Counted from the first letter of the stretch, positions 7,544 to 16,775 are shown. The stretch is 34,965 nt of DNA from SVTX01 sp045588675 (GCA_045588675.1 JAZNER010000014.1:1-34965); one strand, 5' to 3'. Numbers and translations: made by a program. The notes: generated from the sequence alone by a model not told the origin.

Positions 7544-7565
7544 TTTATTTTTCTCCTTATACTGT

Positions 7566-8621
7566 TTATTTAACTACAACACTGATTGGCTCCAATTGGA
7601 ACAATTGACTTGCGGGATCAAAAGCAACTACTTTGGCAATTACATGTATATTATCACCAATATGCAAGTAATCTTCAAGCCATAAAGTATCAATATCCAT
7701 ATCAAATGCATTAACATCTCTAAATTGGAAACCTGGACCACACAGTGAATTTTCATCATAGTCTCCAGTACCAATTAGGATATCAAATCTAGTAGTGTAA
7801 CTGCCATGATTACTCATATATGCAATATTGCCATCAAATTCAATAATTCTACCCTTATACTTTGCTGCAAATTCTTCAACGATTGTATAATCATCACTGC
7901 AAAATGAAAGGATTGCCGCTAATTCAGCATTATTTTCGGCTGTAAGAATTTCAATTTCACTTTCGGTGTCAATATTCCCGTTTGTTTCAATTGTTTCGTA
8001 CTCTTCAGCGTTCGTTTCGACAAAATCAGTTTCTGAACTAGGAAAGGTATGATATTTAATAACAATTTCTGCATCGAATGGAAACATTTCTATATCTTCA
8101 AATACACTATTCCCTTCAATAAGTATTTCTTCTACTTCCCCATCTTTCGTTAACCAACCAAAAATTAAATCCTCAATTGGTTCACCTATAACATTCGTAA
8201 AACCGGCATCTTCAAATTGCGTTTTCACTTCTTCAAATAATGAATTACCATCAAGTTCATCACTTGAGAACGGTGCAAATAACATATCAATATTGTGATA
8301 ATATATATGTATCTCAACATCAGACATGTAAGTATCACCTATTGAAAAAGCGGAGCAGCCATCAATAGTTATATAATCAACAATGTCGTCTATTTCTTTT
8401 TCAACAGAAGATAAATCGTCCAGTGGTACTATGTTAATATTAGTAAAGCCGTTATTTTCTAGCGCATTATACACATCATAAAACTTTGCACCGTTATACT
8501 CAACATTTTGCAAAACCACCTCAACAGGTGCTGTAGTTTCCTTTTCAAAAGAATCTTCACATCCTGTTAAACACAGCAAAAGAAAAACAAATACCGTTAA
8601 AACTATGAAATGTTTTTTCAT
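7566..8621 (-). CDS. Lipoprotein with two PASTA-like repeats and a DUF4839 domain
   Basis: The start is the ATG at 8621, which places a standard lipoprotein signal at the N-terminus: MKKHF, hydrophobic core, then LTGC with Cys21 as the lipidated residue (a longer frame upstream would bury the signal). Two tandem repeats follow, about 45-115 and 117-190; each has a helix ending in a GFTN motif (ENNGFTNI, EDAGFTNV), then a DL element and a closing beta pair ending IYYH or IKYH, reminiscent of PASTA-like folds. A Thr/Glu-rich linker leads to a C-terminal DUF4839-like domain (about 225-351; FAAKYKGRIIEFDGNIA, LHIGDNIHVIAKV). The mature protein should sit on the outer face of the membrane. It interrupts the pyr operon between pyrF and pyrE with no promoter I can identify. 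No role in pyrimidine synthesis is suggested by the sequence. Confidence 0.82.
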   Translation of the reverse strand: MKKHFIVLTVFVFLLLCLTGCEDSFEKETTAPVEVVLQNVEYNGAKFYDVYNALENNGFTNINIVPLDDLSSVEKEIDDIVDYITIDGCSAFSIGDTYMSDVEIHIYYHNIDMLFAPFSSDELDGNSLFEEVKTQFEDAGFTNVIGEPIEDLIFGWLTKDGEVEEILIEGNSVFEDIEMFPFDAEIVIKYHTFPSSETDFVETNAEEYETIETNGNIDTESEIEILTAENNAELAAILSFCSDDYTIVEEFAAKYKGRIIEFDGNIAYMSNHGSYTTRFDILIGTGDYDENSLCGPGFQFRDVNAFDMDIDTLWLEDYLHIGDNIHVIAKVVAFDPASQLFQLEPISVVVK

Positions 8622-8687
8622 ATAATACTCTCTTTCGTCGATAAATTGAACCATTGTAAACTTACATTTTCGCCAACTTACGAAGGC

Positions 8688-9386
8688 TTAATCACAAAAC
8701 TCCGCAACACAACGCTCATACGCGGCAACAGGGTCAGATGCCGCCGTAATCGGCCTGCCGACTACGATATAATCAGAGCCTATCTTCTTCGCCTCAGCGG
8801 GTGTCATAACTCTCTTCTGGTCACCAATGTCACCATCTGCAAATCTTACACCGGGAGTAACCGTAACGAAATTCTTTCCGCATATATCGTGAACCTTACC
8901 CGCTTCAAGAGGTGAGCAAACGACACCGTCAAGACCCGAAAGCTTTGCATTATTCGCATAATGCATAACGACCTTGTCGATAGGCTCATTTATAAGCAAG
9001 TCATTTTTCATACTTTCCTCGTCGGTAGATGTCAACTGTGTAACCGCAATAAGCAAAGGACGTGTTCCGTCGGGGCGGGTCAAGCCCTCAATTGCCGCTT
9101 CCATCATTCTCTTAGTTCCTGCGGCGTGAAGGTTTGTCATATCAACATCAAGGCGAGAGAGCACTGCCATAGACTTTTTAACTGTATTCGGGATATCGTG
9201 AAGCTTGAGGTCAAGGAATATCTTATGCCCTCTTTTTTTGATTTCTCTGACGATTGATGGCCCTTCCGCATAATAAAGCTCCATTCCGATTTTCACGAAA
9301 GGCTTTCTGCCTGTGAATTTATCCAAAAATTCAAATGTTTTCTCCGCACTGTCAAAGTCACACGCGATAATTACATCTTTTCCCAT
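8688..9386 (-). CDS. pyrF: Orotidine 5'-phosphate decarboxylase
   Basis: Decarboxylates OMP to UMP, the last step of the pathway. The 232-residue protein carries the catalytic signature FLDLKLHDIPNTV (57-69) with the charged array Lys32, Asp59, Lys61, Asp64, and the phosphate-binding end YIVVGRPITAA near the C-terminus. The length and motifs fit the short, type 1 enzyme family. Its ATG overlaps the pyrD stop by one base (TAATG), so the two are translationally coupled. A 66-base gap separates it from the lipoprotein gene downstream. Confidence 0.97.
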   Translation of the reverse strand: MGKDVIIACDFDSAEKTFEFLDKFTGRKPFVKIGMELYYAEGPSIVREIKKRGHKIFLDLKLHDIPNTVKKSMAVLSRLDVDMTNLHAAGTKRMMEAAIEGLTRPDGTRPLLIAVTQLTSTDEESMKNDLLINEPIDKVVMHYANNAKLSGLDGVVCSPLEAGKVHDICGKNFVTVTPGVRFADGDIGDQKRVMTPAEAKKIGSDYIVVGRPITAASDPVAAYERCVAEFCD

Positions 9387-10297
9387 TATTTAACTCCTCC
9401 GATTATTTCTTCAAGTGAATTAATCCTGTATTTTTCCATCACACGAGGTAAATCCTCTATAATTTTTTTGCACGCCCAAGGGTCAACAAGGTTAGCAGCA
9501 CCGACCTCAACGGCGGTAGCGCCTGCGAGCATCATTTCGATAACATCCTCGGCAGACGAAACTCCGCCCATTCCCACAACGGGAATATTTACCGCGTGAG
9601 CCACCTGATATACCATTCTCACTGCCACGGGGAATATTGCCGCACCCGAAAAACCGCCCATTTTATTGGCAATAATCGGCTTTCTTGAACGCAAATCTAT
9701 TCTCATACCAAGCAAGGTATTAATAAGACTGATACCATCAGCGCCTGCTTCCTCACACGCCTTTGCAATCGACACAATGTCGGTAACATTGGGCGACAGC
9801 TTAATTATGATTGGCTTGCTTGTCACTGCCTTTACAGCTCTCGTGACCTCGGCAGCCGCCTCTGCAGATGTACCAAAGCTCATTCCCCCACCGTGAACAT
9901 TCGGGCAGCTTACGTTTACCTCTATCCAGCCTACCTGCTCGCATTTGTCAATTTTCTCGCAGGTATAAACATAATCCTCAACAGAAAAGCCCGAAACATT
10001 TGCCATAACCTTTTTATTAAAGCATTTCTTAAGCTTTGGAAGCTCCTCTGAGATTACCTTTTCAACGCCTGGGTTTTGAAGCCCTACCGCGTTAATCATT
10101 CCATTCGGAGTTTCGGCAATTCTCGGTGTCGGATTGCCAAATCGCGCGTCGCGCGTTGTTCCCTTAAACGAGAACGTGCCAAGCATATTTATATCGTAAA
10201 GCTCGGCAAACTCATAGCCAAACCCAAATGTGCCGCTTGCGGGGATTACGGGGTTATCAAGCGTAATTCCGCAAAGATTTACTCTCATTTCTCCCAT
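9386..10297 (-). CDS. pyrD: Dihydroorotate dehydrogenase type 1B, catalytic subunit
   Basis: Oxidises dihydroorotate to orotate; the electrons pass through FMN here to PyrK and on to NAD. The chosen ATG at 10297 follows AGGAGG by 7 bases; the reading frame extends further upstream but lacks a site. The 303-residue protein shows VNVSCPNVHGGG (127-138), in which Cys131 is the catalytic base typical of class 1 enzymes, VGLQNPG (71-77), and the FMN-phosphate site VVGMGGVSSAEDVIEMMLAG near the C-terminus. The start lies inside the end of pyrK (13-base overlap), as expected for a co-translated heteromer. Confidence 0.97.
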   Translation of the reverse strand: MGEMRVNLCGITLDNPVIPASGTFGFGYEFAELYDINMLGTFSFKGTTRDARFGNPTPRIAETPNGMINAVGLQNPGVEKVISEELPKLKKCFNKKVMANVSGFSVEDYVYTCEKIDKCEQVGWIEVNVSCPNVHGGGMSFGTSAEAAAEVTRAVKAVTSKPIIIKLSPNVTDIVSIAKACEEAGADGISLINTLLGMRIDLRSRKPIIANKMGGFSGAAIFPVAVRMVYQVAHAVNIPVVGMGGVSSAEDVIEMMLAGATAVEVGAANLVDPWACKKIIEDLPRVMEKYRINSLEEIIGGVK

Positions 10298-11022
10298 AAA
10301 ATCTCCTCCTTTTGCATAACAGGTCCTTCCTTGCAAATTCTCTTATAGCCTGTAATTGTTTTGCAGGAGCAACCCATACACGCACCAAAGCCACATCCCA
10401 TTCTCTCCTCAAAGCTGAACTGACCGCTCGTAATTGACGCAGAATAAACAGCCTTGAGCATCGGCTCAGGTCCGCAGGTGTAAAAATATGTGTAATCAAG
10501 ATTTTTCATCGCGTCGGTGACAAATCCCCGAACTCCGTAAGAGCCGTCAACCGTTGTTACATAAACAGTCGCTCCCAATGCCTTAAACTCTTGCTCATAG
10601 AAAAGCTCATCCTTTGTGTTAAAGCCAAGTATAACAGTCACCTTTTTGCCCTCGGCGATAAGCTTTTTGCAAAGCATATACATCGGGGGCACACCAACGC
10701 CTCCGCCAAGCAGTAAGGGGCGCTCGCCCGACAAGCATGTGTCGTATCCGTTTCCAAGACCCGTAAGAATATCAAGCTTTTCTCCAATATCCATCTTACT
10801 CATCTGCTCGGTGCCCTCGCCAACAACCTTGTATATGATTGTAAGCTGATTGCCCACACAATCGCATACCGAAATAGGTCGGCGCAAAAATAGACCTTCA
10901 AGCTTGATATTTACAAATTGACCGCAATTTGTAATGTCGCCCGTGTCTCCCTCAAGCACCATTCTATAAACATTGCCTGTAAGTGCGACATTTTCCTTTA
11001 TTTCAAAAAGAGATTGTTTCAT
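10285..11022 (-). CDS. pyrK: Dihydroorotate dehydrogenase electron transfer subunit
   Basis: Iron-sulfur flavoprotein partner of PyrD that hands electrons to NAD. The 245-residue protein has the FAD motif RRPISV (47-52), a ferredoxin-reductase-like nucleotide-binding core LLLGGGVGVPPMY (103-115) and CGPEPML (183-189), and a C-terminal [2Fe-2S] motif with Cys210, Cys215, Cys218 and Cys230 (C-x4-C-x2-C-x11-C). AGAAGGACGAAA precedes the ATG. Its presence shows that dihydroorotate oxidation is NAD-linked, which suits an anaerobe. It overlaps pyrD and follows carB after 116 bases in which I see no promoter or hairpin. Confidence 0.96.
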   Translation of the reverse strand: MKQSLFEIKENVALTGNVYRMVLEGDTGDITNCGQFVNIKLEGLFLRRPISVCDCVGNQLTIIYKVVGEGTEQMSKMDIGEKLDILTGLGNGYDTCLSGERPLLLGGGVGVPPMYMLCKKLIAEGKKVTVILGFNTKDELFYEQEFKALGATVYVTTVDGSYGVRGFVTDAMKNLDYTYFYTCGPEPMLKAVYSASITSGQFSFEERMGCGFGACMGCSCKTITGYKRICKEGPVMQKEEILWEK

Positions 11023-11138
11023 TTTCGTCCTTCTTTGTTATTTCTTTTTAACCCTGCCATCGACAAGTGAATTACAACATCAGACATAATTCAGCCGACA
11101 GTTGAATTTTTGCTCATCTTCCCTGAAAGAAAAGCAGG

Positions 11139-14100
11139 TTATGCATCAATAGTCGAAATCGTGAGAGTTGTTTCTTCAAGAACATCAAGAAGAACGCGGA
11201 CTGTATCAAGTGATGTAAACATAGTTACATTACTCTCGGTCGCGTACTTTCTTATCTCAAAGCCGTCACGATTGACACCCGAAGACGAAGGATCGCTGGT
11301 ATTGATAACGTAAGCGATGTGTCCCTGACGGATAGATTCTGCAATCTCTTCGCTTCCGTCCGAAAGTTTTTTAAGAATATGAGTTCTGATACCGTTTTCC
11401 TTCAAATAACGCGCCGTGCCCTCTGTCGCTTCAATATTAAAGCCAAGATTGTAGAAACGGCGAATAAGAGGCAGCGCTTCTTCCTTATCCTTGTCGGCAA
11501 TAGTTGCAAAAACAGTACCGTAGTTCTGCAAGTGCATGCCCGAAGCTTGAAGTGCTTTATAAAGTGAGCGGTTGAGCTTATCGTCATATCCGATTGCCTC
11601 ACCTGTTGATTTCATTTCAGGAGAGAGATACGCGTCAAGTCCGCGAAGCTTATTGAATGAGAATACGGGCACCTTAACATACCATCTCTTCTTCTCCTCA
11701 GGGTAAAGGTCAAATATTCCCTGCTCTTTTAGTGATTTGCCGAGAATTACCTCTGTCGCAATATCAGCAAGCGAATAGCCTGTCGCCTTTGACAAGAACG
11801 GAACCGTACGCGAGGAGCGCGGGTTAACCTCAATTATAAACACCTCGTCATTTTTATCTACAATAAACTGAATGTTGTAAAGACCAACAATTCCAATTCC
11901 AAGACCAAGCTTTTTAGCATAGCCGAGTATCGTACCCTTGACCTTATTTGAAATGCTGAACGGAGGATATACGCTGATCGAGTCGCCGGAGTGAATACCT
12001 GTTCTCTCAACAAGCTCCATAATACCGGGAACGAAAACATCGCGACCGTCGCAAATCGCATCGACCTCAACCTCTTTACCGCTGATATACTTGTCAACAA
12101 GCACGGGCTTGTCCTCATCAATTTCAACGGCGGTTTTTAAGTAGTGGCGAAGCTGTCTTTCGTTTGCAACTATCTGCATAGCGCGTCCGCCAAGCACGAA
12201 TGAGGGGCGTACAAGCACAGGATAGCCGATTTTTTCAGCCGCCTCAATTCCGTCCTCAATTTTGGTAACCGCTCTGCCCTGCGGCTGTGGGATTTCAAGC
12301 TCCTCAAGCAATTTTTCAAACAAATCTCTATTCTCAGCTTTATCGATCGCCGCACAGTCTGTACCAATGATCTTAACACCTCTGTCATAGAGCGGCTGTG
12401 CCAGATTAATTGCAGTCTGTCCGCCGAGAGAAGCAATAACTCCAACAGGCTTTTCAAACTCAATGATGTTCATTACATCCTCAGGAGTAAGCGGCTCAAA
12501 ATAAAGCTTATCTGCTGTTGTATAGTCGGTTGAAACTGTTTCGGGGTTATTGTTGATGATAATTGCCTCGTAGCCCGAATTTTTAATTGTCGAAACGGCG
12601 TGAACGGTCGAATAGTCAAACTCCACACCCTGACCGATACGGATAGGACCTGCGCCGAGAACAATGATTTTCTTTTTATCTGTCAAGACAGAAGCATTCT
12701 CACCTGTATATGAAGAATAGAAATAAGGAATATATGCTCCTGTATGGCAGGTATCAACCATTTTGAATACAGGGAAAAGCTTATGCTCGTGGCGGAAATT
12801 GTAAACGTCAAGCTCACGGCATTTCCAAAGCTTTGCAACATATTTATCGCCAAAGCCCATTTTCTTTGCCTCTGTCAAAACCTCAATGCTTTGAGGGTTT
12901 GCTTTGAGCTTTCTTTCCATATCCACAATTCTCTGGATCGCTTCAAGGAAAAACTTAGTTATTTTTGTAATCTCGTGAATATCGTCAATTGATACTCCGC
13001 GATAAAGAAGCTCTGCTATTGCAAAAATATTATCGTCACGGAAATCCTTGATGTAGTCTAAGATCTCCTTGTCGTTCATATCGTCAAACTTATGATTGTG
13101 AATATGGTCCACGCCTGTTTCAAGCGAGCGCACTCCTTTGAGCAAGCACTCTTCAAGATTAGAGCCGATACCCATGATCTCGCCCGTAGCCTTCATTTGT
13201 GTGCCGAGGCTGTTTGACGCATTTGCAAACTTATCAAACGGGAAGCGTGGGAGCTTAGCTATAACATAGTCAAGACGAGGCTCAAAAGCCGCATTTGTAT
13301 TTGCAATCTTTATCTCTTCAAGCGACATGCCGACAGCAATCTTTGCAGTAACGCGTGCGATCGGGTATCCGCTTGCCTTTGATGCCAAAGCAGATGAACG
13401 TGAAACACGGGGGTTTACCTCAATGAGATAGTATTCGCTTGTTTCGGGGTTGAGCGCGAACTGAACATTACAGCCGCCCTCTATTTTAAGCTCACGAATA
13501 AGCTTGATAGCCGAGTCATTGAGCATTTTTTCGTCTTCTTTTGAAAGCGTCATGATCGGAGCTACAACCACAGAATCGCCTGTATGAACGCCTACGGGGT
13601 CAATGTTCTCCATTCCGCAAATTGTGATAGCGTGGTCAAGAGAGTCGCGCATTACCTCAAACTCAATTTCCTTATATCCTTTAACGCTCTTTTCAATCAA
13701 AACCTGATGCACGGGAGAAAGCTTAAAGGCGTTCATACCGACCTCGATAAGCTCTTTTTCATTATTTGCAAATCCACCGCCTGTACCGCCGAGTGTAAAT
13801 GCAGGGCGCAAAACTACGGGGTAGCCGATTCTCTCTGCCGCCGCCTTTGCTTCTTCAAGATTATATGTGATTTCAGAAGGAATGGTAGGCTCGCCGATCG
13901 ACTGACAAAGCTCCTTGAAAAGCTCTCTGTCCTCTGCCCTCTCAATGCTCTCGCTGCTTGTGCCGAGCAATTCCGTATGACATTCCTTCAAAATACCTTT
14001 CTTTTCAAGCTGCATAGCAAGATTTAAGCCTGTCTGTCCGCCAATACCTGGAACTATAGCATCGGGACGCTCATAGCGCAAAATCTTTGCAACATATTCA

Positions 14101-14312
14101 AGCGTCAAGGGCTCCATATACACCTTGTCTGCAATTGTAGTATCTGTCATAATTGTAGCGGGGTTGGAGTTTACAAGCACTACCTCGTATCCCTCCTCCT
14201 TAAGCGCCAGACATGCCTGTGTGCCCGCGTAGTCAAATTCCGCCGCCTGACCTATCACTATAGGTCCTGAGCCGATTATCAAAATTTTCTTTAGGTCTGT
14301 TCTCTTTGCCAT
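11139..14312 (-). CDS. carB: Carbamoyl phosphate synthase large subunit
   Basis: Makes carbamoyl phosphate from ammonia, bicarbonate and two ATP. The ATG at 14312 is chosen since GGAGG lies 8 bases upstream; the frame opens with a TTG 15 bases earlier. The 1057-residue protein has the full two-lobed layout: an N-terminal carboxyphosphate half starting KKILIIGSGPIVIGQAAEFD, a second half starting KIIVLGAGPIRIGQGVEFDY near residue 550, each with an ATP-grasp fold and an ENPRxS-type metal site (IEVNPRVSRSSA, IEVNPRSSRTVP), and a C-terminal MGS-like regulatory domain (about 930-1057). The small glutaminase subunit gene carA is not next to it nor elsewhere in the window, so ammonia supply depends on a subunit encoded elsewhere. 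Confidence 0.98.
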   Translation of the reverse strand: MAKRTDLKKILIIGSGPIVIGQAAEFDYAGTQACLALKEEGYEVVLVNSNPATIMTDTTIADKVYMEPLTLEYVAKILRYERPDAIVPGIGGQTGLNLAMQLEKKGILKECHTELLGTSSESIERAEDRELFKELCQSIGEPTIPSEITYNLEEAKAAAERIGYPVVLRPAFTLGGTGGGFANNEKELIEVGMNAFKLSPVHQVLIEKSVKGYKEIEFEVMRDSLDHAITICGMENIDPVGVHTGDSVVVAPIMTLSKEDEKMLNDSAIKLIRELKIEGGCNVQFALNPETSEYYLIEVNPRVSRSSALASKASGYPIARVTAKIAVGMSLEEIKIANTNAAFEPRLDYVIAKLPRFPFDKFANASNSLGTQMKATGEIMGIGSNLEECLLKGVRSLETGVDHIHNHKFDDMNDKEILDYIKDFRDDNIFAIAELLYRGVSIDDIHEITKITKFFLEAIQRIVDMERKLKANPQSIEVLTEAKKMGFGDKYVAKLWKCRELDVYNFRHEHKLFPVFKMVDTCHTGAYIPYFYSSYTGENASVLTDKKKIIVLGAGPIRIGQGVEFDYSTVHAVSTIKNSGYEAIIINNNPETVSTDYTTADKLYFEPLTPEDVMNIIEFEKPVGVIASLGGQTAINLAQPLYDRGVKIIGTDCAAIDKAENRDLFEKLLEELEIPQPQGRAVTKIEDGIEAAEKIGYPVLVRPSFVLGGRAMQIVANERQLRHYLKTAVEIDEDKPVLVDKYISGKEVEVDAICDGRDVFVPGIMELVERTGIHSGDSISVYPPFSISNKVKGTILGYAKKLGLGIGIVGLYNIQFIVDKNDEVFIIEVNPRSSRTVPFLSKATGYSLADIATEVILGKSLKEQGIFDLYPEEKKRWYVKVPVFSFNKLRGLDAYLSPEMKSTGEAIGYDDKLNRSLYKALQASGMHLQNYGTVFATIADKDKEEALPLIRRFYNLGFNIEATEGTARYLKENGIRTHILKKLSDGSEEIAESIRQGHIAYVINTSDPSSSGVNRDGFEIRKYATESNVTMFTSLDTVRVLLDVLEETTLTISTIDA

Positions 14313-14372
14313 TCTTTCATCCTCCAATAAATTTACTCATCTGCAATAAATGTATTATGGTTAAATAAGCTT

Positions 14373-15584
14373 TTAAAATTCGTCACGATAGACTATCTTG
14401 CCGTTATAAACTGTCGCCTTGCATTTTCCGAATACAAGAGTATCCTCAAACGGAGTTGCCCTGCCCTTTGACTTAAAGCTCTCGGGATTTATTCTATAAT
14501 CCTCGTCCAGATCCCAGACTGAAAAGCTATCCTTCAAAGGAAGACCGAATCTTTCTCTTGGATTGTAAACTAAAAGCTCCATAAGCCTTTCCATAGACAT
14601 AAGCCCTGTCTTTACAAAGCTTGTGTACATAATCGGGAAAGCAGTTTCAAGTCCGACAATACCAAATGCGCTTTTCTCAAGCCCACGCGACTTTTCCTCG
14701 CACGAGTGAGGCGCGTGGTCGGTCGCAATCATATCGACCGTACCGTCAAAGACTCCAAGCAGCAGAGCTGCCCTGTCACTTTCGCTACGCAGGGGCGGGT
14801 TCATTTTAAATCTTCCGCTTTCGTGCAGATCCATATCGTTAAAGAGCAAGTAGTGCGGTCCTGTTTCGCAAGTCACCCTGACTCCGTCGGCCTTTGCGGC
14901 GCGAATCAAATCGACACTCTCACGGCAGGATATATGACAAACGTGATATTCACACCCCGTGTCCTTTGCTAATATTAAATCTCTCTCTATCTGCCTGTAT
15001 TCACTTTCAGAGCAAATTCCCCTATGATTGTGAATTTTCGCATATTTTCCGTCGTGGATGTATCCACCCTTCAAAAGCTCGTTGACCTCACAGTGAGCGA
15101 CGATCATTTTGCCAAGAGCCTTTGCTCTTTGCATAGCCTCTCTCATCATTCCCGCGTCCTGAACTCCGCGTCCATCGTCTGAAAATGCAATAACCTTGTC
15201 TGCCATGCCCTCAAGGTCGGATATCTTCTCTCCCCTCTGACCAACAGTGATTGAGCCGTAAGGATGCACACCGATTATAGCATCGCGCGCAATAATATCA
15301 AGCTGCTCATTGAGATGCTCTTTGCAATCGGGCACGGGATTTAAGTTTGGCATAGTGCACACCGAGGTGTATCCGCCTGCCGCTGCAGACATAGAGCCCG
15401 TAGCAATCGTTTCTTTATAAGAAAAGCCCGGCTCGCGAAAATGCACATGCACATCACAAAAACCGGGAAAAATAGTATATTCGGGAGAATTAAAGCAAGA
15501 AAGAGCCTCGTTGTCGAGGAAACATTTTGCCAATGATGCCGCATCTTTCGTCTTAGCTTTCATATTAGCTTTAAAAACTGCCAT
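14373..15584 (-). CDS. pyrC: Dihydroorotase
   Basis: Cyclises carbamoyl aspartate to dihydroorotate. The 403-residue amidohydrolase has the metal-binding DVHVHFREPG (44-53, His46 and His48), ligand histidines in VAHCEVNEL and VCHIS, and the catalytic Asp in ATDHAPHS. This fits the class I enzyme found in Gram-positives. The second of two close ATGs (15584) is preferred because GGAG lies 7 bases upstream; the first (15590) is too close to it. It is the first gene of the pyr operon, 71 bases before carB. Confidence 0.95.
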   Translation of the reverse strand: MAVFKANMKAKTKDAASLAKCFLDNEALSCFNSPEYTIFPGFCDVHVHFREPGFSYKETIATGSMSAAAGGYTSVCTMPNLNPVPDCKEHLNEQLDIIARDAIIGVHPYGSITVGQRGEKISDLEGMADKVIAFSDDGRGVQDAGMMREAMQRAKALGKMIVAHCEVNELLKGGYIHDGKYAKIHNHRGICSESEYRQIERDLILAKDTGCEYHVCHISCRESVDLIRAAKADGVRVTCETGPHYLLFNDMDLHESGRFKMNPPLRSESDRAALLLGVFDGTVDMIATDHAPHSCEEKSRGLEKSAFGIVGLETAFPIMYTSFVKTGLMSMERLMELLVYNPRERFGLPLKDSFSVWDLDEDYRINPESFKSKGRATPFEDTLVFGKCKATVYNGKIVYRDEF

Positions 15585-15644
15585 TTTCATTCTCCATTCT
15601 TAAAATTTTACAAACTACAAATAAGCTTTTTTTATATTCGTATA

Positions 15645-15673
15645 ATTATATCACAAAATGCACTTAGTGTCAA
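15645..15673 (-). promoter_or_regulatory. Promoter of the pyrimidine operon
   Basis: On the minus strand: -35 TTGACA (15668-15673), 17-base spacer, -10 TATAAT (15645-15650) with an extended TGTGA element. The leader to pyrC is only about 55 bases and contains no terminator hairpin or PyrR-type attenuator that I can see, so regulation, if any, would be by another mechanism. Confidence 0.9.
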
Positions 15674-15831
15674 GTATAAAGGAGCATTTTTATCAAAAAT
15701 GTCACAATTGACAGATAACTTTCAAACTAGAAAAGTAATTTTGTAAAAAAAGATTTAAATAGCGATTTATTCAATTGTTATTTCGCTCTTGCGATATTTT
15801 CAAATATTACACAGACAATAGTGCAAAAGGA
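15674..15831. other. AT-rich intergenic stretch upstream of the pyr promoter
   Basis: No reading frame with a ribosome site. A small AT hairpin (CATTTTT with AAAAATG) lies near 15685-15701. I cannot assign any other structure. Confidence 0.4.
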
Positions 15832-16103
15832 TTAGTTATTTTAATCTATCCACATAGCGGTCAAACAGCGTTCTTATATTTGATACTATTGTCATGTTCA
15901 TTAACGTCAGCGGAAACTGTAGCGACCTATTTTTGATTGCAAACACGTAGCTGTAACCAACACTATTTGGAATATCATTATGCTTTCGCGCAAGCAGTGG
16001 CTTCAAATCGTCTTGCATATTCACCCAAATGTCTATTAACTTCACTGATACTCAACAAGAATATCTTTTCATATGTAGTATCACTTGATCCTATGTTATA
16101 TAT
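15832..16103 (-). pseudogene. Degraded C-terminal remnant of a DUF6273 protein gene
   Basis: Translating the minus strand in the single frame that begins at 16073 gives YEKIFLLSISEVNRHLGEY, then ARRFEATACAKA, two stops in a row, CWLQLRV, another stop, and VATVSADVNEHDNSIKYKN with AV-stop-PLCG-stop-IKI. The segments follow the order seen in DUF6273 domains (DKIFLLS opening, EATAYAKA, CWWWLRS, then a GVRPALWI ending), with what were probably Arg and Trp codons turned into TGA and TAG. About six stops interrupt about 90 codons and no frameshift is needed. No start or ribosome site remains. DUF6273 domains are common in secreted proteins of gut Clostridia; this copy is dead. Confidence 0.62.
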
Positions 16104-16173
16104 TGAGGATTTATATCATAAAATACAGATTTATTAAGTATTAATGGTTTTTCGTTTTCGTATAAAGCGAAAC

Positions 16174-16764
16174 TCAGTAAAATAATGATAATAATGCACA
16201 TAAAAATAACATAGATAGTATACATATCAGTAAAATCATAGCAAATGCCCTTGACGACATTTCGACTTCAGTAACACCCTCTTCTTCATTCTTTTTTTCA
16301 ACTTCAACAAGCTCCTCTTCTTTTCTCTTTTCTTCACGAAGCTTATTTGCATCAACGCTATATTGAGTAAGAATTTTGAAAAGTTCGTCGTCTGCATATC
16401 TCAAGGACTTTTTATAATCGCCATTGTTTTCAAAATCTTCAAAACAGCTTGACAACTGCTCCTGATTATTCAAATTCAGGCTCACCAACAGTTTCCCAAC
16501 ATACGCCTTTGCATTTTCAGGGTCTTGGTCAAGAACAATTTCAAGGTATCTATCTGCCTTGTCAAACAATCCGTCCTCAAGAAAAATGAACGCACGCTTC
16601 AAAACCGCCTCAATATTAGTAGGATCAGCCGGCATAGCTACCTCATTAGCAGATTCATTACTAACCTCGACAGAACGATGAACAACTTTTTCTCCACAAA
16701 AAGGGCAAAACGCACTATCATTTGGTATAGAATTACCACATTTAATACAATTAAGCATTTTCAT
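16174..16764 (-). CDS. Zinc-ribbon protein with C-terminal membrane anchor
   Basis: The start is the ATG at 16764, after AAAGGTG. The 196-residue protein opens with a zinc ribbon (Cys6, Cys9, Cys20, Cys23: CIKCGN and CPFCGE), followed by a helical segment (about 48-135) resembling one or two tetratricopeptide units (AFIFLEDGLFDKADRYLEIV, then DQDPENAKAYVGKLL). A highly charged Glu/Lys stretch (about 140-168) leads to a single hydrophobic C-terminal segment (about 172-196), so the protein is probably tail-anchored with its bulk in the cytoplasm. The domain set is common in Firmicutes, function unknown. It starts 11 bases after another zinc-ribbon membrane gene and shares its promoter. Confidence 0.8.
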   Translation of the reverse strand: MKMLNCIKCGNSIPNDSAFCPFCGEKVVHRSVEVSNESANEVAMPADPTNIEAVLKRAFIFLEDGLFDKADRYLEIVLDQDPENAKAYVGKLLVSLNLNNQEQLSSCFEDFENNGDYKKSLRYADDELFKILTQYSVDANKLREEKRKEEELVEVEKKNEEEGVTEVEMSSRAFAMILLICILSMLFLCALLSLFY

Positions 16765-16775
16765 ATCATTCACCT

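Noticed and set aside
13584..14027. 147-codon plus-strand open frame
   Set aside because: Lies entirely antisense to carB, with Cys-rich low-complexity translation and no ribosome site.
15591..15650. PyrR-type attenuator or uracil-responsive leader before pyrC
   Set aside because: The leader is only about 55 bases, AT-rich, and has no terminator/antiterminator pair or PyrR-binding loop.
15836..16045. 69-codon minus-strand open frame with a GTG start
   Set aside because: No ribosome site, and a neighbouring frame over the same bases carries the DUF6273-like remnant, so this is a chance frame through a pseudogene.
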